Assembly (NCBI GenBank): GCA_040437565.1 | Contig: JBDOQK010000003.1 | Location: 1-64,000 of the forward strand | Length of the DNA: 64,000 nucleotides | Reading direction: 5' to 3' | Origin: Albugo candida | Taxonomy: Eukaryota > Oomycota > Peronosporomycetes > Albuginales | In this document: in pieces, positions 12,122-22,539 of the stretch | Position numbering within the stretch: the first letter of the stretch is position 1 | Layout of the letters: the number at the start of each line of letters is the position of its first letter | Position numbers and translations under genes: made by a program | The notes under the pieces: generated by a model | Databases searched by the model: none | Told to the model about the DNA's origin: nothing | What the model saw: the letters and a program-made list of their open reading frames with translations, nothing else

Positions 12122-12721
12122 TGACTTCATGGTAACCCCAAAAAAAAGTCTAACCAAAGACCGGAACAAACGACAAACACTCGGCGATTGTCTTTCCCAA
12201 TGAAGTGACGTTAGGGGTCCGCCCCAGCTCGGTCGGTTGAGCACGCGGACTCCCTGCCGGAGGTCGTTAGCTCGATCGCCGGCAGTGTGGGCAGCGGTTC
12301 GAGCTCACCCAAGAAAAAAGCTTAGAAAATATCTGCCTATGTAGGTATGAAGTCAGACCTAAGTGATGTTCACACGGTCAGGGTCTCATGATAGGATAAG
12401 AAAGGTAGTTGAAGAACCAGATAAACAGTGTCATGAAATCCTTGACGACCAATGTCGTGACGCTAAACAGCGCGTAAGAAAACACCGTTCGGACGACCAA
12501 CGACATTTGGGTTATGGGACTAGCAAGTGCTACCAGCTGTAACGCCGGCAGGAGGAAGCAGAGGAAGATATTTGCTGGTGGAGCTTTATTTTTTTAAATG
12601 GAAAGTGCGATTTTAATTTCAAAAAATCCTGGTTCACCTATCTCATTGGCTTATTCAGCTCTCCAACTATATAGACCTATGTATGCATGTACAATGGAGG
12701 TTGTTAAAACATTGAATTTGT
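12122..12721 (-). mobile_element. LTR of the Gypsy fossil, split by a SINE
   Basis: Minus-strand sequence upstream of gag from 12721 (TG...) down to 12122 (...CA). It matches, in the opposite orientation, the sequence at 62239-62279 plus 63677-63996, so it is a repeated terminal unit. Without the SINE and its target duplication it is about 350 bp. The two LTRs differ at many positions, suggesting that they belong to different, old insertions of one family. Confidence 0.7.
12214..12448 (+). repeat. tRNA-derived SINE, copy 2 (inside a Gypsy LTR)
   Basis: 235 bp with A box (CAGCTCGGTCGGTTGAGC), a B-box region (TTAGCTCGATCGCC) and the same tail (GAAATCCTTGAC) as the other copies. Flanks form a 17-bp target duplication with three differences, CCAATGAAGTGACGTTA at 12197-12213 and CCAATGTCGTGACGCTA at 12449-12465. 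This is an older insertion than the copies with exact duplications. Confidence 0.85.
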
Positions 12722-13165
12722 TTCTTCTAAAACTGATCTCAGCATAAAAGTCCAGCATATTGCGATAGTTGAGGTTCGTGAAAAGTAGCTAGTCGCATTA
12801 TTTTTAATTGAAGAGATTCCAAATTCCATACTAAATATTCTTCAGTACTTTCGAAATAGCTCAATAGACGCAGATGCTGGTCTTCTTGTCAATTTTTTAT
12901 CGTTGTGACTTGTCGATATGCGCATAATCATGAGCTCCAAAAAATTTTGAATGTGAAATATTTGCTTGATAACCATAGCATCCTTCAATCAAATCATGTT
13001 TTGTATTGAGTGCTGCACATGGTAGCCTGTTGTACCGTAGAGTTCAAAAAGTACACGTTTTTCTGTCAAAATTACACTAAAAAAATAAATTATAGAGCAA
13101 CACCAACCATCTTCTTTGACTAAAGAGTAAGAGTATCATATAATACCAAAAGGAATGGAAAGAAT
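12722..13165. other. Stretch with no gene; possible Tc1 terminal repeat
   Basis: No coding region recognised. Near 13031 the sequence TACCGTAGAGTTCAAAAAGT resembles the outer end of a Tc1-type terminal repeat and could be the left end of the Tc1 relic that follows. I do not find its inverted partner to the right, so the other end may be lost. Confidence 0.25.
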
Positions 13166-13169
13166 ATGA

Positions 13170-14160
13170 AGACACGTGGTTTGAGGACTGAAGAGTAAGC
13201 TACCATAGTCGGATTGCACCAGGCAGGCTTGAAACAGCGGGAAATCACCGCCCAAACAGATTTAACCCAATCAACCATTTTACAGTACTGGTGTAAAAAA
13301 GGGTACGGTGGAGGGTCCCAAGTCAAGAAAAAGAACACAAAGCTCTCATAAAGAGACCACAGGTCAATCGGGCTCATTGTGATGCACAACCGGCTGGTGT
13401 CACTAGTAGATGTCGCGAACAATGCGAATAATCCGTAGTGCCCTCCATGAATTGGGCTTCAACACCCGCACTGCCGCCAAGAAGCCTTTTTGACGGATAA
13501 GCACAAGGTTACCAGATTAATGTCTGCTCCGACAAACAAAAATTGGACAGTAGAGGACTGGAAGAAGGTCGTTGGGGCCGATCAGTCTACCTTTGAAACT
13601 GGTAAGAATTCCCGCCGTGTTCTTGTGTGCCGTCGCGTGGATGAAATGCTCTCTCCCGAGTGTTTGGAGCCAACATTCAAGAGCGGACAGGACTCGGTGA
13701 TGATCTGGTTTGCTTTTACTTGCGAGAGAATTCTTCCGATCGTCATCGTGCCACCCCAACATCGTACTGCCACTAACGTTGCCGAGATAATCTATTACAC
13801 TGCTCTTGGACCATGATGGACGGCCAGGATGATAATAAAGACATACTTCTCATGGGAGATGGTGCTTCAGTCCACCTTATTAGTGCAGCAAAGACCTAGC
13901 GTAAGAATAGGTCGTTTGCAAAGATGAAATGGCCTGCACAAAGCCCTTATCTCAATCCCATCGAAAACCTGTGGAATAATCTCAAAGATGCTGTCCAGAA
14001 CCGTGACAGGACAAAAAATGTCGAAGAAATGGCTATTATACTTGGTGAGGAATACAGTAAAGTATTCCCCGAGATGCTTCGATGCCTAGTAGACTCAATG
14101 CCAAGGCGATTCGCTTCTGTTCTTGCTACCAAGGGTGGATCAAATCGCTGGTGAAACCTC
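13170..14160 (+). pseudogene. Tc1 family transposase, broken
   Basis: The plus-strand translation follows the Tc1 transposase layout. An HTH region (ATIVGLHQAGLKQREITAQT, about 13200-13270) is followed by a linker, then NWTVEDWKKVVGADQSTFE near 13540 with the first catalytic Asp, LLMGDGASVH near 13850 with the second, and SPYLNPIENLWNNLK near 13945 with the third acidic residue. All three acidic positions can be seen, but the frame is not continuous: a stop follows LGP near 13816, the third-residue motif lies in another frame, and the HTH region has an early stop. It is distinct from the A/B/C/D family, whose motifs differ. Probably inactive. Confidence 0.8.
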
Positions 14161-14469
14161 ACCAAAACCACGCACATTTGACGAACCTGATTGCAATTCC
14201 TGCGTATAATACTGCAACAACGACATTTAATAGACTTCATTGGAAGCCTTGATCATTGTTTTAGAATTATAGTGGCTAGAAATTGATTCTTTGTCAAGGT
14301 TGAAAGGATGATTTACTTCTTATTTCCGAAATTGTTCGATTCTTCGAGATATTCTGTTGTTGCGGTGAATATGGAAGTGTAGCTGATGTACTATTTACGC
14401 TTTGTTGCATAGCTTTGCAAATTTGTGGTTGATATATTTGCCACCGTTATATATAGTCAAGGACTTGAT

Positions 14470-15800
14470 CCTTTTTCCAACTTGCGCTTTGACTAGCGCC
14501 TTGAATTCAACAACTTATTGAGCAGTTCAGACTAGGTTTGGATGAAGTGAGCATGAATTAGATATAAAAGATCGTCGATGAGAATGATCATGTACTGTAC
14601 TTTGCACCACTTTGAGAATTTTCTGTATCGGCCCAACAACATCGCTATGCACCGATTCTAGAAGCGATTTTGTTTCACTTTTCCATATGCAGAAAATTGA
14701 ATGGTCTAATGAAGGGCTTCCCATACATAAAGCGTTCGCGAATTCCGGAATCTACAATATTCGATGCTGATGTTATATCCATAATAGAACTCCCACAAAA
14801 TTCTTCATATTCTTCATATTCTTGCTTGATAAATGACCGAATGCCAAACTGATTCATTCACAAATATATGTTCCTTGTTCCCTACTTCTCCACCACGATT
14901 TGCAACTTTAAGCAGAAAACGTTTTCCTTTCCGTTGTATTGGTACTACTTCACAAGAAGTATTGCAAAATGTTACTAAGAGCCCTTTTCGGCGAGAGAAG
15001 AGACGGAGAAGCTTCTGATCGACATCGAAAACGTACAAGACATTGTCAATTCTAATATTTTTGCTGTTTCTCAGATGCGCATAAACAATATCGACACCTA
15101 CTGCATCCACCTTGCTTCCATTGGCAGCTGAAGTCGTAATTCTTCTTTTCGATGCTTTCAAGCCCGAAAGTTATATTTTATTTGGACGCATGTGGCTTCT
15201 CCGTCTACTATCAAGGATCCATTTGTTCTGTGCCACTTAGAATGTCGTGAAGTCATGAGCTTCTTCACTCTTTTTCTTGGTTCCTTTTCAGCAATGTGCT
15301 TGATTCTACCCGTAATTTTAAAGCGGAAAACATTTCCCTGGACGTTTTCTGCTTGTTCGGAGACTTTTGTGCTTTATCTTTCCGTAGCAGATTGTTGTGA
15401 GCCGTCAGCGCCACTTCATCTGAATACTTCCGATTGATAGTCTCATATACGTTAAGAAGCTTCTCTTTTGCTTGAACAAATCCATTGCAGTTATGCTCTC
15501 TATGATCTTGACAATATAATCGAAATCGTAGGCCACAGTTCTGAGTAGAATTACACGTTTCTGATTCAAGTCGAAGACAGATCCGATTGCTTGCATTGAC
15601 ATACATGATTTATCAATTCTAAGAAACTAATCCGTCACATTCCCGCCTTCCTTCATCCTAAATCCATGTAGCTCGCGTTGCTTATTATTCTTGTTATGGA
15701 ACGAGCGCCTCAGGCAAAAGTTTCAATATCTCCCAATTGAGGAGTTGTACATGCTAACCTAACTCTGGAATGAAAATTTCGACTAATCACGGTTGAGATT
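14470..15800 (-). mobile_element. Ty1/Copia fossil fragment, gag to integrase
   Basis: Minus-strand translation shows a Copia gag (about 15265-15800, with SMQAIGSVFDLNQKRVILL), a GAG-pre-integrase-type region (14814-15161) and the start of integrase (SLLESVHSDVVGPIQK near 14650). It is broken, with several breaks, and truncated before reverse transcriptase. The fragment at 16219-16960 is the 3' part of a Copia element but lies on the other strand, so the two are either separate insertions or one element rearranged by inversion. Confidence 0.7.
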
Positions 15801-16218
15801 ATCGCGAATACCTTCATATCGTTTATTTTCCAATTCGAAGCAGGAATATCCATTCATTACGGCTATGTAGTCGAGGAATTGAAGGATCAAAATCCAAGGC
15901 ACACGAAATTGAGATGAAGTGGAAACACCTACTGAAGTCACACATGAATATTATCAACTCGGCTCAAGACAATATCGAAAGTATTCTTGGAAATGGGACT
16001 CGAACACTGTACAACAGACTCGGGCCCATTAACATGTCATCAGCATATAATTGGACTTATGCCAGCAAATGCCTTTTTTGTCGGATCCCGGCAAACTAAA
16101 CAGTCATTTTTAAGGTAGAAGAACTCAGTTAGGTCAAATGTATGCTGGAAATACAAGTCGGTTATAATTCAACGAAACGTTTGATGAAAATATATTAGCC
16201 ATCCAGCATATATCAAAT
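15801..16218. other. Stretch between the two Copia fragments
   Basis: No gene recognised. A 61-codon frame at 15914-16099 (+) has no family that I know. It may be retroelement sequence too decayed to place. Confidence 0.25.
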
Positions 16219-16960
16219 TTGTCGAGAAGTATAACCAGATTTACGCAAAGCGAGTCTACACACCTGATGTCCAAGGTTAACTATTGTAAAATTAAAGAAG
16301 ACTCAAAGATGAAGTTTCGTCCTTATCGGTCTTTAGTGGTATCATTACTCTACATTTCGAGTGGCAAAAGACTGAATATTGCCTTTTCAGAAGGTCAACT
16401 TAGTCAACACTCGGACCAACCCAGGGAAGAGCACTGGAAAGTACCGTTAAGAGTCTTGCGGTCCTTAAATTTAAAAAGTGACCATTCGGAACAATTAGAA
16501 AGTATGCGCGTATAGTGAAGTAGATTGGGCGAATAGACAAAAGGACAGAAGATTTGTAATTGAAATCATGCTAATGATAATTGGTGTCTCAGTGATTTCA
16601 AATGCAAGATTCGGCAAAGTGGAGTTTATAGTACGGCTGAAGACGAGTATATTTTGTTGCGCTTTCACTCCATATGCAAGAATTAATATGGATCAAGAAA
16701 TTGTTATCTGGGTTAAAGGCAAATATTGGTCAACATGTGACTATTTTTGAGGACAATTATAGCGCGCATGTTATAGCGAAAATAACGAATATCAAAGTCG
16801 TACTAAACATATTGATGTTCAATACCATTTTATTCGGCATTATCTGGAGAATGGAAAAGTACAGATTGAGTACATTGAATCGAAAAGTCAACTTGCCGAT
16901 TTCTTGACCAAGCCTATTTCAATGAAGCAATTTCAAGATTCCATTTATCTGGCGAAAATC
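16219..16960 (+). mobile_element. Ty1/Copia fossil fragment, end of RT and RNase H
   Basis: The plus-strand translation matches the Copia RT/RNase H end: PYRSLVVSLLYIS, QLSQHSDQPREEHWK, LIWIKKLLSGLK, and the closing SKSQLADFLTKPIS region near 16890-16915. Broken, with several breaks; no LTR recognised after it. Confidence 0.7.
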
Positions 16961-17870
16961 AGGAATATTGGGTCGAGGGGGGGTCTTGAAGAACTTCACG
17001 AATCCATGCTCACTTCCTCCAGAGAATGTTCGGACCACAACACAAGACTACTTACGCGAAAAGTCAGTGATGGTAATGGTTATACAATTTGCGGTCGAGA
17101 AAGCTGCGGTATAGACTTAGACTAGCTAATAGCAAACTAAGGGCCTATCTACCTCGATACATACTTTCCAATTTTCCTCTCAACATAACAGGGATGGATT
17201 CTACGAGTAGACTAGTTCATGACACACGTTCAATTGCAATTTCACTCGAGAAACTTACACTTCAACGGTGTTGATTTTATTGGAAGGCTACAATGTTTTT
17301 TATCATTGTCACTATAATAGCTAATACTTTCATGTATCACATTCGACACATTCACTGTAATAAGTAACTTCAAACGCGAAATCATGCTCCTGTAGTTCTA
17401 CCTATTTTATAAGCTGGATAAAACCTTTTTCGCATGCTCATCCTCGTTGGGCATCGTAGACAAGTGCCGCAAACGGAAAAACCTCCTCGTTGAGTATCGT
17501 AGTATAGGTGGCGTCCGACGGATAAATCTTTTCGTAATGCATGGTGATGTGAATGGGTGACTGTAATTTTCGGCATCAGTACAATTTGTTTTACTCGAAA
17601 CATACTTCCTACCAGATCTTAAAGAGCACTACAGTTAATTCATTTCATGCTCCGAAGGTCCCGATCATCTATAAAGCATCAAAGTTCGAAATCGCCATAA
17701 GTTTTCAGAAAAAGTCTTGGCGAGTGTTTTCTACTGTATTTTGCTTTGGTAGCATTCGACATATTCACCATAGCATGTCAATTCTGTACATGGGACACAT
17801 ATTCTCACGCTTTTATTCCAGAATATAAGTATAGAGTGAGGTAAAACATTAGTGTTAACTACTTAGACTT
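16961..17870. other. Stretch with no recognised gene
   Basis: Only short frames in both strands. Nothing that I can tie to a family, and no tRNA or LTR. Confidence 0.3.
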
Positions 17871-17879
17871 GTTTCAGGT

Positions 17880-18350
17880 GTAGGGGTTAAAGCCCCATGA
17901 GGTAGTGGGGAACGTTGAAATAGCTAGAGAGGAACTTCTCCTTGAACATCAAATCGCTCCCCAAGTCAAAGTAATCTTAATGGGAGGGCAAAATGGTGGC
18001 AATGTCAACGCCTGATTAATGTCAATGATGGATGAATGTCCGCAGAACTGCTTGACCAATGACGTATTCAATTTACTGATCATTATGATATTTCTTGGTG
18101 CTGTAATTATGAGCATACGCTTAAAAAAGATTAGCATGGCGCCCGGTTCAACTCCACTGCTGCTGGATATTCGATACGAAAATTTCCAAAAATTATAGCC
18201 TACGATTCAGGAGGAACCTTTCAGACAGCCTGTTGGGATCTTTTGTAAGGATAGTAGGGCTCTAGTGACTCGGATGCACCAAGAGCACGATTTTGCATTT
18301 TCCTTGTGTGGCATCACCTAAGTATAGGTCATTGGAATGGATGCAACTAG
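17880..18350 (+). pseudogene. Unidentified decayed coding stretch with one membrane segment
   Basis: Three plus-strand stretches have coding-like composition. The first is about 17887-18013 (HEVVGNVEIAREELLLEHQ..., then a stop). The second runs from ATG 18019 to TAG 18198: 59 residues with a hydrophobic segment VFNLLIIMIFLGAVIMSI. The third follows that stop in the same frame (EEPFRQPVGIFCKDSRALV and on). The similar style on both sides of stops suggests a former host gene, or a gene with small introns. I do not recognise the family. Confidence 0.25.
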
Positions 18351-19639
18351 TAAGCGCTCATTGTAGTAAAATCACTTTGTCGGAGAATAAGTGTATCATC
18401 TTGTCTGTATTATAGTACGGAAAATTATTTTTTTCTCTGCTTTGTAATATTGAGATCTTCTTGTGGCATCTTGTCACGGTGTTTCTTAGACCTATTGCTG
18501 TATTCAGAAGTATGACGAGAAATGTTACCCGTTATTGCCTAAATCAGATAGAATCAATTCTATAGTTCTCATGTATTATGGTGAAGAAAATTTTTCACTA
18601 TATTCGAAGTAACCCCATCTTCTCTAAACTTGACGTGAATGGATGGTATGAGTGGCATAGATTTCTCATTGGTTCTCGTATTCATGTTCAGTATTCAGCG
18701 TCAAATGGTCTGAGTACGTCAAGTGGTAGCAATGAGTCATTCCGTAGTATCCGAGGATCTTAATCCATCAGGGTAGTAGACCTGGCAATCAATCTGTTTC
18801 TTGTTCTTCTCGTGCTTGATGTGTCTCCCGTTGTCAGTCATAACTTTTTCGTCTTACTCTGCGATAAGAGTCCGAACACACTTATGCTGTGCAGCTTTAG
18901 AGAGAGCCATGAGTTCTTTTTTGTGGAGCTCATTGCTTCTCTTCTTATCGCTCGTGCAGCGATTGCTCTTTTCGGTATGCTTGCTGATTAAGGAGAAATC
19001 ATTCTCTTCCATTGCCAAAACATTGTTTCCCGAAGGCTCGTAGAGTGATGAGAAGGTACTTGAAAGCTTCGATTTATCTTTACAGTCGCTGAAGATGAGT
19101 TTCTTTGGTATATATTTTCTGGTTCTGATTCATTGTGACCCGGGAAAAAGCAATTAGTGTGATCTACGCTGACTCACCCTTAGTGGTAAAGCTGTTTGGA
19201 TTGACTCTATTCTATCGAATGAGATAGTATGACTAATCAGTACATTTTTTATTGCAACCTTTTACCGAAACGAGCATACGTTCGGAGCCTGCCCACTGGT
19301 TCGAAAAAACTCTAATGTAGAACTACATTTATTGGTTTTTTAATCCCAGTACAACGTCCAAGAGTGGCAAAAATGTTCTAACCGGGTGATATAATCCGCT
19401 TAAAATCAAGAGTGGTTATCAAGTATGGAAATTTTTCATGACCAAGAGCTTATCACACGCACCTCATTCAGCCACATATTATTTCCTGGTAACTTACAAG
19501 CTATCAATGGTCAAGCTGATCTTTCAGAAGCGCTATCCATTTTCAAGCAAATATGAGTCCTCGTCAACACTTCATGATGATCATTTTATTACCGTCAGGG
19601 GGTGGAAGTTAACAGCTATAGACTTGGTCGTTCCCAATG
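18351..19639. other. Stretch with no certain gene
   Basis: No confident gene. On the minus strand about 18760-19100 a lysine-rich, coding-like stretch (ISKHTEKSNRCTSDKKRSNE) is interrupted by stops. A plus frame at 18578-18763 has no recognisable homology. Either could be a remnant of a mobile element. Confidence 0.25.
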
Positions 19640-20345
19640 CCCGGTCCTTAGAAGAGATCGATTATCATTATCGCCGCTGCTCTGAATCTCAACTATTCCG
19701 ACTCCATAGATGAAGTATGCACACGCATGAGCCAGGCGGGACCGCGTTTTGCTTTGAAAGATGAGGCATATCTTTCAGCTTCTAGCGGCTCATTACCTTA
19801 TAAAGCCTACAAATTTATATGTCTTTTCACTCTCAGTCTCAGTAGGCGTCCACGCTGCCCTGTGAGAAGCCTGTATGTGTTCATCAAGCTCTGATCACCC
19901 GAAAACATTACCGCGTCGAATAGCATCATCACAGAAGTGTCTGCATCGTGCTCATAGACATTCAATATGACGCATCTGAGAATGCCAAAGCCTTTATCGA
20001 GACATTCTTACTGTTAATGGGCGTTTCCGCGATGCGACATTATCCACTTACCATTTTGCGTTTTTCCTGAAGGTTGACCTTTCTCGTTCCCTTTATGATA
20101 TCAGATAAAGCCGCATATTACGGCATCACCAATTGCTTTGGTCAAATATACGTAGTGATGACGTCGAACTGCATTCCTGCCGAGTTAATAGACGAAGTCG
20201 ACTTTGGGGATGTAGGTGTCTAAATATCCATCGTTGCCTCTTATTGACTTCATTACGCATGCGACGTATCGACAGTTTATGTAAGCAAAATAGTCGGTGG
20301 AGTAATCGACGATGCAGCGATTGGAGAAGCGAGAATCGTTGATTA
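19640..20345 (+). pseudogene. Unidentified decayed coding stretch
   Basis: Several plus-strand pieces look protein-coding but are separated by stops and frame changes. Examples are SDSIDEVCTRMSQAGPRFAL near 19720, SENAKAFIETFLLLMGVSAM near 19990, the frame from ATG 20096 (MISDKAAYYGITNCFGQIYV) to TAA about 20222, and VSKIVGGVIDDAAIGEARIV just before 20345. Together they point to one former gene of at least 230 codons. I do not recognise the family. Confidence 0.3.
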
Positions 20346-21257
20346 AAACCATCTTTCTCGACACAAAAGCGATAAAGTTTGGTGTGTTTGTGCTTGTTTC
20401 TCCTTTCTAATCATTTTGTGAGCTAATAAGTAGACAGAAAATTGAAAGTAGATCTTACATGTTCCTCAAAGGGGCTATGTCCTACGATTGGACTAGCTCG
20501 ATTTTTATAATTACCCATGTTATCTCAGATAATAAATATACGGGTATTGATATCCCGACAACTTTTTTTTAATTACGTCATGCCTAGTCAAATTATTACT
20601 CCCACATTTTTTTCTTGTTTGGAAAATGAATAGATAAATTTACATTTTTAACTAATCACATCTATATACACCGTAGATTATTGCTCCCACAACTTCAATC
20701 GAGAACTATTTGTGATCGGCTAATACAACTGACATTTTCCACTCAGCACATTCTACTCCGAATTTCTATACAGCTTTTACTTTTAGTTGAAAGTATTCGA
20801 AATGCACTTTTTGCAATTAAGGTAGAAGTAAAAGTATATATGTTTAGTATTAACCTTGTTTCAACACTAAAGCATGCATTTGCAATGGCATACACAGAAT
20901 TGGCTATGTCACGTTTCACATGACGTCCTTCTGGTCCCACATGGTGATCGTCTCTCCTCGTCCCATCTGCCATGTTGCCCGAAAACAGCCATTCAGGTAA
21001 GGTCGGACTTTACCTGTAATGGGTCTCGCAGTTGATATCCAAACCCGTGACGAACTGTCAGATAAGGGTATCCTGTAGCACTTTTTCCATCCAATATTCA
21101 CATCAAAGTTTACATTTTATAATTCTGTACGCTACCTACAAGTTTGAACATGCTTCTCTGACCAGTACCTTAGATCTACAACACATTTGAGGATCTTTTC
21201 AGAGCTGTAAAAGAGTTTGCATAGCTTTACAAGCTGTTCACTTCTCAATTTGCCGGC

Positions 21258-21425
21258 TACTAAGTAACCCGCTAATTTAGTAAAAACACCTCGAAAAAAC
21301 TACTTTTTTCAACTCTTTCCTCTCGAAAACAATGGTTCAAGTCGACATATCGACACAACCCAGGGTGCTAGCGTCCACTTGTAGTGACGTGGCAACCCTC
21401 ATGAGTCACCCTGTTTTGGGTGATT
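21258..21425 (+). repeat. Dispersed repeat, copy 1 (also flanks tRNA-Leu)
   Basis: This sequence recurs at about 38826-38997 (+) and, more diverged, inverted at about 38514-38690. The best-conserved core is a run containing CTTTCCTCTCGAAAACAATG, GTTCAAGTCGACATATCGAC, and GTGACGTGGCAACCCTCATG further on. The copy is cut by the gap at 21426. The function is unknown. The ATG in the core opens a frame of about 30 codons in two copies, which may be chance. Confidence 0.6.
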
Positions 21426-21892
21426 NNNNNNNNNNNNNNNNNNNNNNNNNNNNNNNNNNNNNNNNNNNNNNNNNNNNNNNNNNNNNNNNNNNNNNNNNNN
21501 NNNNNNNNNNNNNNNNNNNNNNNNNAACGCAAGGATCATTTGGTGGATTTTTCAGAAACCGAAAATCATTACTGCGGGTACGGCACAGACAAGTCAAAAT
21601 GCAAGTGCAACTCAGATCCTAGTCCTAGTTGGCTGGTTATGCTCACCGTAGTGTGGCGCACACCAATTTGCAAACCACGGTACTTTTGGACCATTTTCAC
21701 AACTTTACATCTTTTTCAACTTTACAGCATTTACAAGCTGGACACAGTCTCGTATAAAGGTTGCTGAGGCTACTACGATACGAGATTATCAACGAGAAGG
21801 CATATTATCATCTCCCACAGGTATTTCACGAAAGGTTTTTATATGTATATATGTTATTTGAGATAGCCTAGGCAACTAAAGCAGTCAGTTAG

Positions 21893-22219
21893 TCTAATTC
21901 TAGTAATATAGACACCTTCAAATCAAGCTGTTCAAATGCAGACTGATGAAAATTACTCAGGTCGACGCAATTTGGCAGTCCCGCTTCACCTGTGACCAAT
22001 GCAACTTTTGGCTGAGTCATATCGAGAACAACCTTTAGTAAAACCTACTGTTTTTCCTTCGCAGAATTTTTTATCATCCCTTCAAATGTCGCCGTTGGTG
22101 CATATTAATTGCTGTGTCGTTATGGCGCATTTTATAGCTCACTGAAGTGACGATGAATCGTCTATTAATAACGAGTATTTAGCTCAGTTGAAGGTGTCTA
22201 TATAACTAGAATTCGACTT
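21893..22219. repeat. Fold-back (MITE-like) repeat
   Basis: The left end TCTAATTCTAGTAATATAGA is followed by CACCTTCAA. It is answered by the inverted sequence at 22188-22219 (TTGAAGGTGTCTATATAACT, then AGAATTCGA). The arms are about 30 bp with a few differences and the total is about 330 bp. There is no coding sequence inside. This is typical of a small non-autonomous TIR element; no clear target duplication was found. Confidence 0.5.
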
Positions 22220-22539
22220 CAATTACTTCAAAAAAAAGAATTACATTTTTTTAAAAAACGTTGTGGGAGTAATAATTCAAGGATATAAGTGTGGACATAC
22301 CCTATTTCTCGTTGCAACGAGCACACCCCTAAAAATAAAAATTACAAACATACTCCCTACTTTCGTATCGCCATGTCCGCTCTGTCAAGTCCACTTCTAG
22401 CTAATGGCAGTAACACCATAACAAAAGCTGAACTTGATTCAAGCAAAGTATGGGTAGCCTAGTAGGCACGCATTTCAGAGAAGAAAAAATTCCAGCCACG
22501 ATTGCCTTTTATTAATTTGCGCTCTTTGCTGATTCTAAC

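Larger units (their letters stand above)
20592..22277. repeat. Region framed by inverted ATTATTACTCCCACA motifs
   Basis: ATTATTACTCCCACA near 20595 has an exact inverted partner near 22262-22276. A second left-hand copy, GATTATTGCTCCCACAAC, lies near 20676. No convincing target duplication. It may be a TIR element or a chance pair of a repeated motif. It encloses a 100-N gap (21426-21525), one copy of the tRNA-flanking repeat (21258-21425) and a fold-back at 21893-22219. Confidence 0.3.

Noticed and set aside
18578-18763. Reverse transcriptase-like IFSKLDVNGWY motif
   Set aside because: Only a few residues recall the Gypsy RT motif, and nothing around it supports a reverse transcriptase.
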